From: Methanobacteriota archaeon
GTDB lineage: Archaea > Thermoplasmatota > Poseidoniia > Poseidoniales > Poseidoniaceae
Length of the DNA: 44,365 nucleotides
Direction of reading: 5' to 3'
Assembly: GCA_018650165.1 (NCBI GenBank)
Contig: JABIGM010000021.1
Location: forward strand, 1 to 44,365
Below the pieces are notes generated by a model, which had not been told where the DNA came from, did no database searches, and saw nothing but the letters and a program-made list of their open reading frames with translations. The number at the start of each line of letters is the position of its first letter. The first letter of the stretch is position 1. A program made the position numbers and the translations under genes. This document shows positions 35,007 through 43,589 of the stretch, one piece after another.

Positions 35007-36386
35007 ATGAGAGTTGCGACTCTTGGCATGACTCTTTCAACCAAACCTCTTCACAGTTACATGGATGAGCCAATTCCAGTTCTAGCCGGTACCGGCGGAG
35101 TTGCACTTGGTGAAGCAAGAACAAACCATGAAGGCCGCCGCGCAATTCTATTGCATAAAGAGGGGGAGCCATCTGAGTTGATCGCATTAGCAGAAACAAT
35201 GGGAATAAAAATTGTTGATATCCAACATCAAAAAGGAGTTGAAAACCCCCGCACATATTTTGGGAAAGGGCGACTTCAAGATGTAGCAGATGAGATTTCT
35301 AGTGCGGTTGAAGGCCACCCATGGCATGGCGTAGATTTGGTTATAATCCATTCCAATGCTTCGCCTGGGCAATTGGTAAGCGTCCATGAATTCGTTCAAG
35401 TCGAAGTATGGGACCGAGTGCGATTACTCCTTTCTCTGTTCATTTCTCATGCTGGTAGTGTAGAAGCACGAACCCAAGTTAGAATTGCTCAATTACAAGC
35501 AGATAGGACAGTCTTGAGAGAATTAGTAAATCAACAAACTACCGGAGAAAGAGCAGGATTTGGCGGGGGGGGTAAACAAGCGATTCAAGGTGTGCTGACT
35601 ACAGTTTCAAGGGAATTGACTCAATTAAAAAAGAAGCAACAAAAACACGCCATAGCTCGAAAAGAACGCCGTAGACAACGGATTAAAGGTGGAGCGAGAA
35701 CCGTGGGCCTTGCAGGTTATACAAATGCAGGCAAATCTTCGTTATTCCACGCGCTTTCAGGCAAAAAAGTCCTTGTAGAAGACAAACTGTTTTCCACTTT
35801 GGAAACCACAGTTGGTAGGATGGAAATGAGCCCAAGGATTCTTCTTGCAGATACGATTGGATTCATAGACGAACTTCCTTCAGATCTTCTAGATGCATTC
35901 CACGCAACTCTTGATGAATCATTACGCTGCGACCTCCTTCTTTTACTTGCAGATAGCAGTGATGAAACTAGCGAATTAAAAAGGAAACTTTCCACATCGC
36001 GACGAGAAGTTCTCGATAGAAACACCGGCGAGGCACTTCACATGAAAGTCGTTCTAACCAAGAGCGATAAAGGAGGAGACATCGAAGAAGCCCAGGAAGT
36101 AGTCAGAACAATGGGCTTACCCGATGCATTGGTTGTATCTTCTCACATAGGCCAAGGTTTGGAGGAATTGAGAGAATCGATAATGTATTCATTATATGGA
36201 CCTAAAACCACGTTAATTGTTTCACAAGGCCTCCCCGGTTCTAGAAGCCCGGAAGCCTACGTAAGCCAAATCTATGACCTAGGAATCGTGACAGATAAAA
36301 TCGGATTCGAACTTACATTGTGGTGTGGCCAAGCCGAACTTCAGCGATTAATCGCTAATTCTGAGGGACGCGTCTCTATCAAGTAG
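35007..36386 (+). CDS. hflX: GTPase HflX
   Basis: The 459-residue protein is a full HflX. The N-terminal domain includes NPRTYFGKGRLQDVADEI and the GAGKGQ-like turn; a coiled helix (VRIAQLQADRTVLREL) and the GFGGGGKQAIQ glycine-rich segment lead to the G domain: G1 GLAGYTNAGKSSL, G2 TLETTVGRM, G3 DTIGFIDELP and G4 LTKSD. HflX binds the large ribosomal subunit and can split stalled ribosomes after stress. ATG 35007 is the longest start; ATG 35061 would place the first conserved segment at a more usual distance. The 20 bases before 35007 overlap the divergent pcc1 5' region. Confidence 0.93.
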   Translation: MRVATLGMTLSTKPLHSYMDEPIPVLAGTGGVALGEARTNHEGRRAILLHKEGEPSELIALAETMGIKIVDIQHQKGVENPRTYFGKGRLQDVADEISSAVEGHPWHGVDLVIIHSNASPGQLVSVHEFVQVEVWDRVRLLLSLFISHAGSVEARTQVRIAQLQADRTVLRELVNQQTTGERAGFGGGGKQAIQGVLTTVSRELTQLKKKQQKHAIARKERRRQRIKGGARTVGLAGYTNAGKSSLFHALSGKKVLVEDKLFSTLETTVGRMEMSPRILLADTIGFIDELPSDLLDAFHATLDESLRCDLLLLLADSSDETSELKRKLSTSRREVLDRNTGEALHMKVVLTKSDKGGDIEEAQEVVRTMGLPDALVVSSHIGQGLEELRESIMYSLYGPKTTLIVSQGLPGSRSPEAYVSQIYDLGIVTDKIGFELTLWCGQAELQRLIANSEGRVSIK

Positions 36387-36401
36387 GACGGACGTATAGG
36401 C

Positions 36402-37277
36402 ATGACAATGGCAGAACTCCTCGAAGACATAGAAGGTCTGCCTGAGGCGGAACCTGTTTTCCAATCAAGCGGAGTTGTATTCGAAGTAAAGAGCGAAGAC
36501 GGCCACCCCGTATTACGGATGATTGGTATTTTTGTATTCATTATCTGTGGCCTTGGAATTGCAAACGGACTTGATTTTATCAGTCCAGAATCTGGATTAG
36601 TTCGTCCACATGAATGGATTAACGGAATGGCAAAAGGAGCACCCTTTGACTCAGCAGACTTTTCTGGCACGGTATATTCAGACGGCAACCCCGTAGTAAA
36701 TGCAACTGTTGTTATTGAAATCACCCATGAAGATGGAACGTTAGATGCAATGAGAATTCAAACAAACGAACAAGGAGAATTTTCGTTCTCTGGAGCCACG
36801 CCCGGGCTAACCTCAATAAAGATCACGAGATGGAATTCTGATGATATGCACGATACAGTTTATCACAGAATTATTCTCAACCCCCCCTCGCCAATGGAAT
36901 CTAGAGGATTCAGTACAATTAATTTCGACTTACCAGTAACTACCGATTTTGATAATGAGGATTGTGCAAATGAAAATTTGAATGGTTCTTGCTTTAGAGA
37001 AATAAACTATCACGATGAGGAAATGGAATTTCCTCTAATCGATGAATCCGCAGCAGGATTGTATATTACAGTCGGATGGGCAATGATTGGCCTATCATTA
37101 ATCGCCTCAGGCTTCGCCTTTGTTGGAATAAAGAAAGGGTCGAGAGGTATGATTCAAACCTCTTGTGTTCTTGTCTTTTTCACTGCTGGACACTACTACA
37201 GCGCATGTTTATTTTCGATAATGGCCTTCGCCCTGACATTTACAGTACCTCGTAAGTCGCTAATTATAGATGCTTGA
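36402..37277 (+). CDS. Membrane protein with carboxypeptidase-regulatory-like domain
   Basis: This 291-residue protein lies 15 bases after hflX. A polar N-terminus of about 40 residues is followed by a membrane helix (LRMIGIFVFIICGLGIANG). The next 150 residues, probably outside the cell, start with a carboxypeptidase-regulatory-like beta sandwich (FSGTVYSDGNPVVNATVVIE, then TNEQGEFSFSGATPGLTSIKI), a fold common in surface proteins. Three C-terminal hydrophobic segments (LYITVGWAMIGLSLIASGFAFVG, MIQTSCVLVFFTAGHYY and LFSIMAFALTFTV) complete the anchor. The role is unknown. The start ATG at 36402 has GGACG and TAGG upstream; ATG 36408 is two codons further. Confidence 0.72.
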   Translation: MTMAELLEDIEGLPEAEPVFQSSGVVFEVKSEDGHPVLRMIGIFVFIICGLGIANGLDFISPESGLVRPHEWINGMAKGAPFDSADFSGTVYSDGNPVVNATVVIEITHEDGTLDAMRIQTNEQGEFSFSGATPGLTSIKITRWNSDDMHDTVYHRIILNPPSPMESRGFSTINFDLPVTTDFDNEDCANENLNGSCFREINYHDEEMEFPLIDESAAGLYITVGWAMIGLSLIASGFAFVGIKKGSRGMIQTSCVLVFFTAGHYYSACLFSIMAFALTFTVPRKSLIIDA

Positions 37278-37316
37278 GGCCGACACCCTATTCCCTTCAT
37301 CCCAGTTGGCCATAAC

Positions 37317-38342
37317 ATGGATTTGGTTCAAGCGGCGTGGATGATTCGCGATCTCGGCCAACCAGTTAGCGCTTTACACATCGGCGAGGACGCGTCCATA
37401 ATCGCCGGGGGATGGGACGGGGCCCTCAAAAAATGGGACCACGAAGGTACTCTATTGTGGGGGACACAATGCGAAGACCGAATTGAATGTATTTTGGTTG
37501 ATGGTGAATTAGTCGTAGTCACGTCAGGCCTGCATATCACTTGCGTAATCGATGGAGAAATTCAATGGAGCCATGCATTGGAAGGTTCAGCAGACTTACT
37601 TACCACTTTCAATGACCAAATTATAGCTACCTCAAGCGTGTACGATATCGAGCATGGCGATTTTATGGAAAGCGGGATTTGGAACTTCACACGTGAAGGA
37701 GAATTACTGAATGTTAATCGCATGGACGAAAGACCATGGTTCATTGCTTCTGAAGCGGACTTAATCGTAGGGCTTGGTCGTCCGAAGTGCGGCGTACTGA
37801 TTGGAAACGAATATCACAATTTGGCAACCGAGTCTCCGGTAACATGCGGAGTTTCGGGTAGAGAAAGAACACTATTTGGTCATGCAGACGGAACCGTATC
37901 GTCATTAGATGGCGCAAAGGTTTCCAAAGAAGAAACTTCGATAGATTCTGTATTGTGTTCTGAAAGCGGATTTGTCATTGCATTAGAAAATGGGACATTA
38001 GTTGCCCGTTCACCCGACTCAACTGAATTATGGAAAGCACCAGGCTCTCAAATTACAACCCAAGTATCTGGTTTCAATGAATTACATTGGTGCGGCCGGT
38101 GGCAAATTACCACGGGCGTTGTTGAGGTTAGAGGCTCAGATGGCAAATTAATCACTTCAGCTTCAACTTCACGGCCAAGAGTTTCGACTTCATCTGAATT
38201 AAGAATCGGTATCGGTTTTGACGATGGCCAAATCCTGGTATGGGAAAAGGAATTGTTTGAACGCCGTTCATCTGAAAAATCATCATCTACGGATGGTCGA
38301 AAATCTGCCTTGGCTGCTAAACTTCGATCACTACGAGAATGA
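37317..38342 (+). CDS. Beta-propeller protein (WD40/PQQ-type)
   Basis: The 341-residue soluble protein is built of repeats ending in W-D or similar: ASIIAGGWDGALKKWDHEGTLLW near residues 26-48, IDGEIQWSH near 82, and later RTLFGHADGTVSSLDG, FVIALENGTLVARSPDSTELWKA and IGIGFDDGQILVWEKEL near the end, which gives a likely seven-bladed propeller. No signal peptide is present, so it is cytoplasmic, presumably a protein-binding platform. The last 25 residues are basic and Ser-rich. It follows the membrane-protein gene by 39 bases and is the last gene before the structured non-coding region. Confidence 0.8.
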   Translation: MDLVQAAWMIRDLGQPVSALHIGEDASIIAGGWDGALKKWDHEGTLLWGTQCEDRIECILVDGELVVVTSGLHITCVIDGEIQWSHALEGSADLLTTFNDQIIATSSVYDIEHGDFMESGIWNFTREGELLNVNRMDERPWFIASEADLIVGLGRPKCGVLIGNEYHNLATESPVTCGVSGRERTLFGHADGTVSSLDGAKVSKEETSIDSVLCSESGFVIALENGTLVARSPDSTELWKAPGSQITTQVSGFNELHWCGRWQITTGVVEVRGSDGKLITSASTSRPRVSTSSELRIGIGFDDGQILVWEKELFERRSSEKSSSTDGRKSALAAKLRSLRE

Positions 38343-38436
38343 TGTTATTTATTGAACAAATCTTCCAGTGGATACAGTGGAAAGCATAGCCGTAGACCCC
38401 CGTTTCGCATGGAAAACAGCCGAAAAAAGCGTAAGG

Positions 38437-38444
38437 TTTATTTG
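38437..38444 (+). promoter_or_regulatory. Candidate TATA box of the structured non-coding RNA
   Basis: TTTATTTG, preceded by CGAAAAAAG at 38421-38429 as a possible BRE-side purine stretch, lies about 25 bases before the first strong hairpin of the non-coding region. A transcript from near 38465 would begin just before the CCGCTC/GAGTGG hairpin. The match to an archaeal TATA element is moderate. Confidence 0.45.
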
Positions 38445-38464
38445 CCGCCTCTGCACACATGAAT

Positions 38465-39345
38465 ATTGCCGCTCTGAAAGGAGTGGTGGAGGACTTCTCC
38501 GGAAGCCCTCTGGGACCCTTGCCAACCGGACGCTCAAACCGAGCAAAGTGTTGGTCACAAACTCTGGAGACGGAGCGAGTGAGGCGATCGGGGAGATTGT
38601 GAACTTTCGAGTTCAGAAAGTCCCTCCGCCCACAGGATGATACGGAGCTTCGGCGAAGAATCAGCCACATATCTTTCGAGGAATGTGGTATAGGGAGGGC
38701 CACAACTTGTTGTGGAATTACCAAAGACTGTGCAACAGCCGGGAGGAGTAGCAGTAACAGTTCTTCGGAACAACCTCTGTTACAACAAACGGCTTGGTGG
38801 AAAAGTTTCGGCTTGGAAACCACGGGCGGAGACCGAATCAGGGATGCAACCTTCGGGATGCAAAACTGGAAACGGACCAACCACGGACGGAAACCGCGCA
38901 ACCCACTTCTTCGGAAGTGAGTTGAAACGGACCTCCATGGCCAAGACCGAATTGGAGAGCAACCTTCGGGAAACTCGAAAAAAACGGATGGCCACCGTTG
39001 GAGGAAGCACGATCACTTCGGTGAGAATGTGAAAAACAACACCGGTAGAGAGGAAACAGGACCTTCGGGCGATGTGAAATCAATACCACCCTGGGAATCT
39101 ACCATTTCGGTGGAAGATGAACAGTACCCGGCTGTTGAGAAGAAGGCACCTTGGAAACAAGATGTCAACGAACTGGAAAGCACTTTTCGGAGTGAAGAAA
39201 GGTGACGACGACTCGACGGCCACCAGCGGAGGCTGGCAGGGGGGCGGATATCCCACCCGGATGAAACCCCCCTGCCAGTTCTCCCATCCTGCTTTCACAG
39301 GTAAACGGGTGCCAGTGCATTCCGCTTATGACTCTTAAGGACGTA
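38465..39345 (+). ncRNA. Large structured non-coding RNA, about 880 nt, unidentified (RNase P RNA considered)
   Basis: No convincing ORF occupies 38343-39376, while hairpins are dense. I count twelve TTCG sites, most in hairpin loops: GAACT-TTCG-AGTTC (within 38583-38630, which also pairs GGCG with CGCC and GGGGA with TCCCT), CCACAT/ATGTGG (38665-38688), GTAACAG-TTC-TTCG-GAAC-CTGTTAC (38754-38783), CACTTC-TTCG-GAAGTG (38904-38919) and others. A perfect 12-bp helix pairs 39233-39244 with 39267-39278. CTTG-GAAA-CAAG adds a GNRA loop. The C-UUCG-G orientation shows plus-strand transcription. The segment 38921-38957 (TTGAAACGG, then CTCCA/TGGAG closing GGCCAAGACCGAA) resembles the P11/P12 region of archaeal RNase P RNA, and GCTTATG near 39323 resembles its 3' conserved block, but no matching P4 helix was found and the length is more than twice normal. 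Ends are approximate. Confidence 0.7.
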
Positions 39346-39376
39346 AATCTTCTTCGCGACCACTTTTGATTGGTGA

Positions 39377-40768
39377 TTAATTTACGCCAGTCATTTCTTC
39401 AGGCCTAACCCACTGGTCGAACTCTTCATTGGTAAGGAACCCTAATTCAAGAGCGGCTTCCCTCAGAGTCGTGCCTTCCTGGTGTGCCTTTTTAGCGATC
39501 TTTGCAGATTTATCATATCCGATATGATTATTCAAAGCTGTAACTAACATTAGTGAATTCTCTAGATGATTTTTGATAACATCCCTATTTGGCTCAATAC
39601 CTTCCACGCACTTTTCTCTAAACGCGCGCATTGAGTCTGATAGAATCCGTGCACTATGCAATAGATTGTGAATCATCATTGGTTTGAATACATTCAATTC
39701 GAAATTACCTTGGCTTCCTCCGATTGTGATGGCCGTGTGATTGCCCATCACTTGACAGCAAACCATTGTTAGGGCCTCGGATTGAGTTGGGTTTACCTTT
39801 CCTGGCATAATAGAGGATCCTGGCTCATTAGCGGGAAGTGATAATTCTCCAAGTCCACATCTTGGCCCAGAACCTAGCCAACGTACATCGTTGGCTATTT
39901 TCATCAAACTTACAGCCAAGGTGTTGAGTGCGCCACTCGCAGATACAACAGCATCATGAGCGGCTAATTGTGAAAATTTATTTGGCGCTGAAACAAACGG
40001 CAGACTCGTTTTCAATGCGATGGCAGCAGCCACTCTATCTGCAAACTCGGCATGAGTATTGAGTCCGGTACCCACTGCAGTACCTCCTAATGCCAACTCG
40101 TGTAAATCTTCTAACACAAATTCAATTCTTCGAATATCAGCATCTAATTGTGCAACCCAGCCACTTGCTTCTTGCCCGAGTGTTAAAGGTACAGCATCCA
40201 TTAAGTGAGTACGTCCAATTTTTACAACATCAGACCATTCATCCGATTTTATCGCTAGTGCATCTCTCAAATTTGCAAGGCTGGGCAGTAACTCATGAGT
40301 GAAAGCTTCAGCACTGGCAATATGCATCGCAGTTGGAAAGGTATCGTTGGAGGACTGTGCGCGATTAACGTGGTCATTTGGATGAACAGGACTCTTGGAT
40401 CCAAGTACCCCACCCGCCATTTCTATTGCACGGTTTGCAATAACTTCGTTTGAATTCATATTCGATTGTGTTCCAGAACCGGTTTGCCAAATGCGTAAAG
40501 GAAAATGGTCATCCAATTTCCCATTAACAACCTCTTCAGCAGCAGCAATAATTAATTTTGAAACATCAGAGTCTAGTTGTCCCAAATCAGCATTGACTTT
40601 TGCCGCCGCTTGCTTGAGTATTCCAAACGCCCGAACGATTTCTCGCGGCATTTTGTCATCACCAATATCGAAGTTGATTAGGGACCTCGCGGTCTGGCAT
40701 CCGTAGTAACGATCTGCAGGAACTTCCAACTCTCCCATGGTATCGGACTCGATTCGAACATCTCTCAT
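39377..40768 (-). CDS. fumC: Fumarate hydratase, class II
   Basis: ATG 40768 gives 463 residues, near the family's usual 460-470; a GTG at 40840 would add 24 residues without homologous features. Family blocks are visible along the whole length: [76 protein letters not shown], and the signature [16 protein letters not shown] with the flexible catalytic serine loop, then [11 protein letters not shown]. It hydrates fumarate to malate in the TCA cycle without an iron-sulfur cluster. The alternative, a class II aspartase, is less likely given the start and the loop sequence. It is convergent with the structured RNA region and divergent from the sulfotransferase-like gene. Confidence 0.95.
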   Translation of the reverse strand: MRDVRIESDTMGELEVPADRYYGCQTARSLINFDIGDDKMPREIVRAFGILKQAAAKVNADLGQLDSDVSKLIIAAAEEVVNGKLDDHFPLRIWQTGSGTQSNMNSNEVIANRAIEMAGGVLGSKSPVHPNDHVNRAQSSNDTFPTAMHIASAEAFTHELLPSLANLRDALAIKSDEWSDVVKIGRTHLMDAVPLTLGQEASGWVAQLDADIRRIEFVLEDLHELALGGTAVGTGLNTHAEFADRVAAAIALKTSLPFVSAPNKFSQLAAHDAVVSASGALNTLAVSLMKIANDVRWLGSGPRCGLGELSLPANEPGSSIMPGKVNPTQSEALTMVCCQVMGNHTAITIGGSQGNFELNVFKPMMIHNLLHSARILSDSMRAFREKCVEGIEPNRDVIKNHLENSLMLVTALNNHIGYDKSAKIAKKAHQEGTTLREAALELGFLTNEEFDQWVRPEEMTGVN

Positions 40769-40846
40769 ACCCGTAGGGGCGTAGGTGGTTGTCCATGTCC
40801 CTTTCCCCTCGCAACCGTCAAAGGGGTGAATCCAGAGCACTACCTG

Positions 40847-41563
40847 ATGGCAAGTTATCGCCTAGTATGGTTTCAACATCTGCATAAGGCAGCAGGAACC
40901 TATGTGATTAGACGTGCAATGGCCAACGGCGAGACATTTTGGCCGACTCATGAAAACGGAAACCCAGTGAGAGAGGGAGAAGTAATTCCCCTTTGGAAGA
41001 TGGAAGGAAACGATTTGACAGCATTTATTGACGAATGTGAAAATAGTGGAGTCACATTTGTTGCTTGTGAATGGGGCGGGGCCGACTTTGAAATCCTGGC
41101 AAACGACGAAAGAGTAACACTACTAACTTGTTTGAGACACCCGATTAAGCGATTAATTTCTAACTACAATTATGACCATTATTGGATGTGGACAAAGGCA
41201 ACATCCTATGCCGAATATCTGAATGAAGGCCATCTACATTCTTCATCAGAATATTATACTCGAATTTTTGCACGTGGAAAAGAAGATTTAGCAATCGCCA
41301 AATCAAATATTTCCCTCTTCGATTACATCATTATTGCAGAAGATGGTATGTCTGCATTAGACGAATTAGGATGGTCCAAAGAAAGCGATACTACGCACCC
41401 AACATTTGGCGACAAAAAAAGAGCATCAATCCTCCTTTTGAAGTTAAGGTGGATTAGATTATTCAACTATCTCAAACAACGAAAACACCTCCCGCCTACA
41501 GAATTACAAATCGAAGAAAAAAATAAATTAGACATGGATTTATACAATTCAATGCGTGATTAA
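40847..41563 (+). CDS. Sulfotransferase-like protein
   Basis: From ATG 40847 the product has 238 residues (a GTG at 40826 would add seven). The N-terminal [16 protein letters not shown] resembles the PAPS 5'-phosphosulfate-binding loop of membrane-type sulfotransferases (H-I-P-K-x-A-G-T in relatives), and [19 protein letters not shown] near residue 95 resembles the 3'-phosphate-binding block with the conserved R-x-P-x-x-R-x-x-S. Such enzymes transfer sulfate to carbohydrates or proteins. Here the first loop has Leu-His-Lys in place of Ile-Pro-Lys. No membrane segment is obvious. It starts a more accessory stretch of the window and is divergent from fumC; the two genes' starts overlap in the longest reading. 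Confidence 0.72.
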   Translation: MASYRLVWFQHLHKAAGTYVIRRAMANGETFWPTHENGNPVREGEVIPLWKMEGNDLTAFIDECENSGVTFVACEWGGADFEILANDERVTLLTCLRHPIKRLISNYNYDHYWMWTKATSYAEYLNEGHLHSSSEYYTRIFARGKEDLAIAKSNISLFDYIIIAEDGMSALDELGWSKESDTTHPTFGDKKRASILLLKLRWIRLFNYLKQRKHLPPTELQIEEKNKLDMDLYNSMRD

Positions 41564-41611
41564 AACCCATTACAAAAGGGGAGCCCTTTGATTGGATATA
41601 ATGAAATATCA

Positions 41612-41620
41612 AAGGGAGGA
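41612..41620 (+). promoter_or_regulatory. Strong ribosome-binding site of the FAD-linked oxidase
   Basis: AAGGGAGGA at 41612-41620 lies 9 bases upstream of GTG 41630 and decides that start over the TTG at 41588. It is stronger than most sites in the window, where leaders are short or absent. Confidence 0.55.
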
Positions 41621-41629
41621 GATAATGCT

Positions 41630-43048
41630 GTGCCGGGAGACAGAAAGCGTAACTTCGGCCGCAACCGTGTGCTTCAGCCTTCGGCAGCCTATACTCCAGT
41701 CAACGAGCAGGAAGTATTGGAAATCCTCGACCGGCATCAGGGCCAGAGTATTCGTGCCGTGGGGAGATTGCATAGTTGGAGCGAGGCTATACTGGGCGAT
41801 GGTGTGCAACTAGATTTGCGTCGATTGAACGATGTATTACTCGAGCCAGATGGTGATCAGTTTGTTGCCACAGTAGGGGCTGGTTGTCAAATCAAGCGTC
41901 TTCTCAAGGAACTGAATCGCGGCGGTGCCACCTTACATTCACTAGGGCTAATCGATGTACAGACTATAGCGGGAGCTATCTCCACAGGTACTCATGGGTC
42001 GGGTCGCCACAGTATGTCGCACTATGTCGAAGAAGTGAGACTGGCAAGATATGACGAATCATCTGGGAAGGCGTTCATCGATGAGGTAAGTGCGGGAGAT
42101 GAATTGTTGGCAGCTCGTTGTTCACTGGGTTCACTTGGAATTATTCTGTCCGTGAAACTTAGATGCCGCGCACAGTACAACGTGCAGGAGCATTTCACGG
42201 AGTCTCGAAGATTGGAAGACGTTCTGAGTGCAGAAGAGTCGTATCCACTCCAGCAGTTTTACTTCATCCCATGGCGCTGGTCATACTTCACTCAACACCG
42301 GTTTGAGGATACTGGTAAACGGTCCTTCCTTTCCAAGATGTATCGTCTCTACTGGATGGGAGTGATGGACTATGGGCTGCATTTGAAGATATTATTCCTA
42401 AAGCGTGTTTTGCGAAGCCGACGCATGATTCGGTTTAGTTTTCGCCGCACAGTATCTCTATTCCTTATTCGCAAGTGGAAAGTCACAGACCGCTCCTCGT
42501 CCATGTTATTGATGAAGCACGAGGCGTTTAGGCACATCGAGATTGAATTATTCGTACCCCGAGACCAGTTGCCTGAAGCCCTCAGATTTACCAAAGAAGT
42601 CATCGAGGTTGCAGGGAGTAAAGATACCTCATTATCAGAGGTCAATCAGCGCCGAATCGATGATCTTGGCATGCAAGAGGACTTAGACGAACTTCAAAAT
42701 CAGTACTGCCACCACTACCCTATCTGTGTGCGACGAGTACTTCCTGATGACACTTTGATTTCAATGGCTAGTGGTGAAGACCAAGACTGGTATGCGGTGA
42801 GTTTCATCAGTTACGCAAAACCTTCACGCAGAGCGGGGTTCGACCTATTTTCTAGGTTCATGGCCCGAAGTATGTCTAAACAATTCCAAGCTCGCCCTCA
42901 TTGGGGCAAAATTAGCCCCCTAGAAGCTAGTGAACTGACTTCCTTGTATCCTAAGTTCGATACTTTTCGCTCAGTCAGTAAGGCGCTTGACCCACAAGGT
43001 GTATTCCAAAATGAATGGACAACTGCGTTGCTAGATGCAGATGATTAG
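41630..43048 (+). CDS. FAD-linked lactone oxidase (D-arabinono-1,4-lactone oxidase-like)
   Basis: The 472-residue protein (GTG start with strong ribosome-binding site) has the two-domain layout of aldonolactone oxidases: an FAD-binding PCMH domain with RAVGRLHSWSEAILGDGVQLDLRRLN, VGAGCQIKRLLKELNRGG and AISTGTHGSGRH near residues 45-130, and a C-terminal ALO domain ending with RPHWGKISPLEASELTSLYPKFDTF and DPQGVFQNEW. The H-W-G-K block and the final N-x-W are diagnostic. No histidine for covalent FAD is obvious at the N-terminus. It oxidises an aldonolactone or sugar alcohol. Codon use is richer in CGC/CGT/CTG and the GC content higher than in neighbours, suggesting horizontal transfer. A single membrane-proximal basic region follows the FAD domain. 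Confidence 0.88.
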   Translation: MPGDRKRNFGRNRVLQPSAAYTPVNEQEVLEILDRHQGQSIRAVGRLHSWSEAILGDGVQLDLRRLNDVLLEPDGDQFVATVGAGCQIKRLLKELNRGGATLHSLGLIDVQTIAGAISTGTHGSGRHSMSHYVEEVRLARYDESSGKAFIDEVSAGDELLAARCSLGSLGIILSVKLRCRAQYNVQEHFTESRRLEDVLSAEESYPLQQFYFIPWRWSYFTQHRFEDTGKRSFLSKMYRLYWMGVMDYGLHLKILFLKRVLRSRRMIRFSFRRTVSLFLIRKWKVTDRSSSMLLMKHEAFRHIEIELFVPRDQLPEALRFTKEVIEVAGSKDTSLSEVNQRRIDDLGMQEDLDELQNQYCHHYPICVRRVLPDDTLISMASGEDQDWYAVSFISYAKPSRRAGFDLFSRFMARSMSKQFQARPHWGKISPLEASELTSLYPKFDTFRSVSKALDPQGVFQNEWTTALLDADD

Positions 43049-43205
43049 CAATGGTGTGAATGAAGAAAGGAGGGTATAGTTATTGACCCAGCACGAGCGT
43101 TATGCTTTGAATTGCAAGGGTCCCCCAGTACATTCGCTAGGCTATGAAAAAGCTCACTGCAAGCCCTTGCAACTCATCCGAATCGTTTGGTGTAATCACC
43201 GCACA
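43049..43205. other. Short non-coding gap with 9-bp inverted repeat
   Basis: The gap after the lactone oxidase contains TTGCAAGGG (43112-43120) and CCCTTGCAA (43164-43172), a perfect 9-bp inverted repeat separated by 43 bases, and a strong AAAGGAGGG at 43067-43076 followed by a TTG-started 77-codon frame that runs into the convergent gene. I see no recognisable protein or tRNA. It may be decayed coding sequence or a 3' structure of the oxidase transcript. Confidence 0.4.
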
Positions 43206-43472
43206 TCAGATTCGACGAAGAGTGCCCATGTCATCACGAAAGAATACATCGTCAAGACCATCGGGATGAGCAGGATTTGTCGTTTCCCTACTTTCAACCG
43301 TGATTGTCATTCTTGACATTCTCTTTTCATACGTAGTTCTTTCAAGATTATAATGAGAAAAATTCACTTCGCACCAATCCACAATTTCCTGTGTGTTGAC
43401 TGTATCTCTACTTTTCACATTGAATGTGGATAAGTAGGAAAGAATTGCATCCCGTGAACGACATTTAGCCAT
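43206..43472 (-). CDS. Small hypothetical protein, possible winged helix
   Basis: The 88-residue product has two helices (RDAILSYLSTFN and TQEIVDWCEVNF), then basic and polar segments and a C-terminal hairpin DDVFFRDDMGTLRRI. This ending resembles the wing of domains found at the C-termini of restriction-associated and phage-related proteins with a D-L-F-Y-x-x-G-x-G-x-F-R-x-Y pattern. The likeness is weak. It starts with ATG and the stop lies at 43206; it is isolated, with about 120 bases of AT-rich sequence on its upstream side (43473-43589). It may be a real small DNA-binding protein or a fragment. Confidence 0.55.
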   Translation of the reverse strand: MAKCRSRDAILSYLSTFNVKSRDTVNTQEIVDWCEVNFSHYNLERTTYEKRMSRMTITVESRETTNPAHPDGLDDVFFRDDMGTLRRI

Positions 43473-43589
43473 GAACCACTGAAACGCTTTATCCTAATCA
43501 ATTGTTCGTATATATTGGAGAAAATATAGAAAGGGGCTCTTTAGAGAGGCGAATTTTTCAAGTTAATGATGAACCGCTTTGAGCGGGAT

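Noticed and set aside
38600-38630. AGAAAGTCC read as the 5' strand of RNase P P4
   Set aside because: TCCCT pairs with GGGGA in a local hairpin, and the candidate 3' strand ATTCCGCTTAT does not complement it.
38465-38640. Possible 7S SRP RNA, from ACGGAGCGAGTG-like sequence
   Set aside because: The helix 8 loop with its conserved GGAA/AGCAG arrangement is not present, and the region folds into other hairpins.
38712-39032. Open frame of 106 codons within the non-coding region
   Set aside because: The frame has an unnatural composition, translates across hairpin arms and has no ribosome-binding site; the underlying signal is RNA structure.
43083-43316. 77-codon TTG-started frame after the lactone oxidase
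   Set aside because: Despite a good ribosome-binding site it overlaps a more plausible minus-strand gene and shows no protein-like pattern; treated as a possible remnant only.
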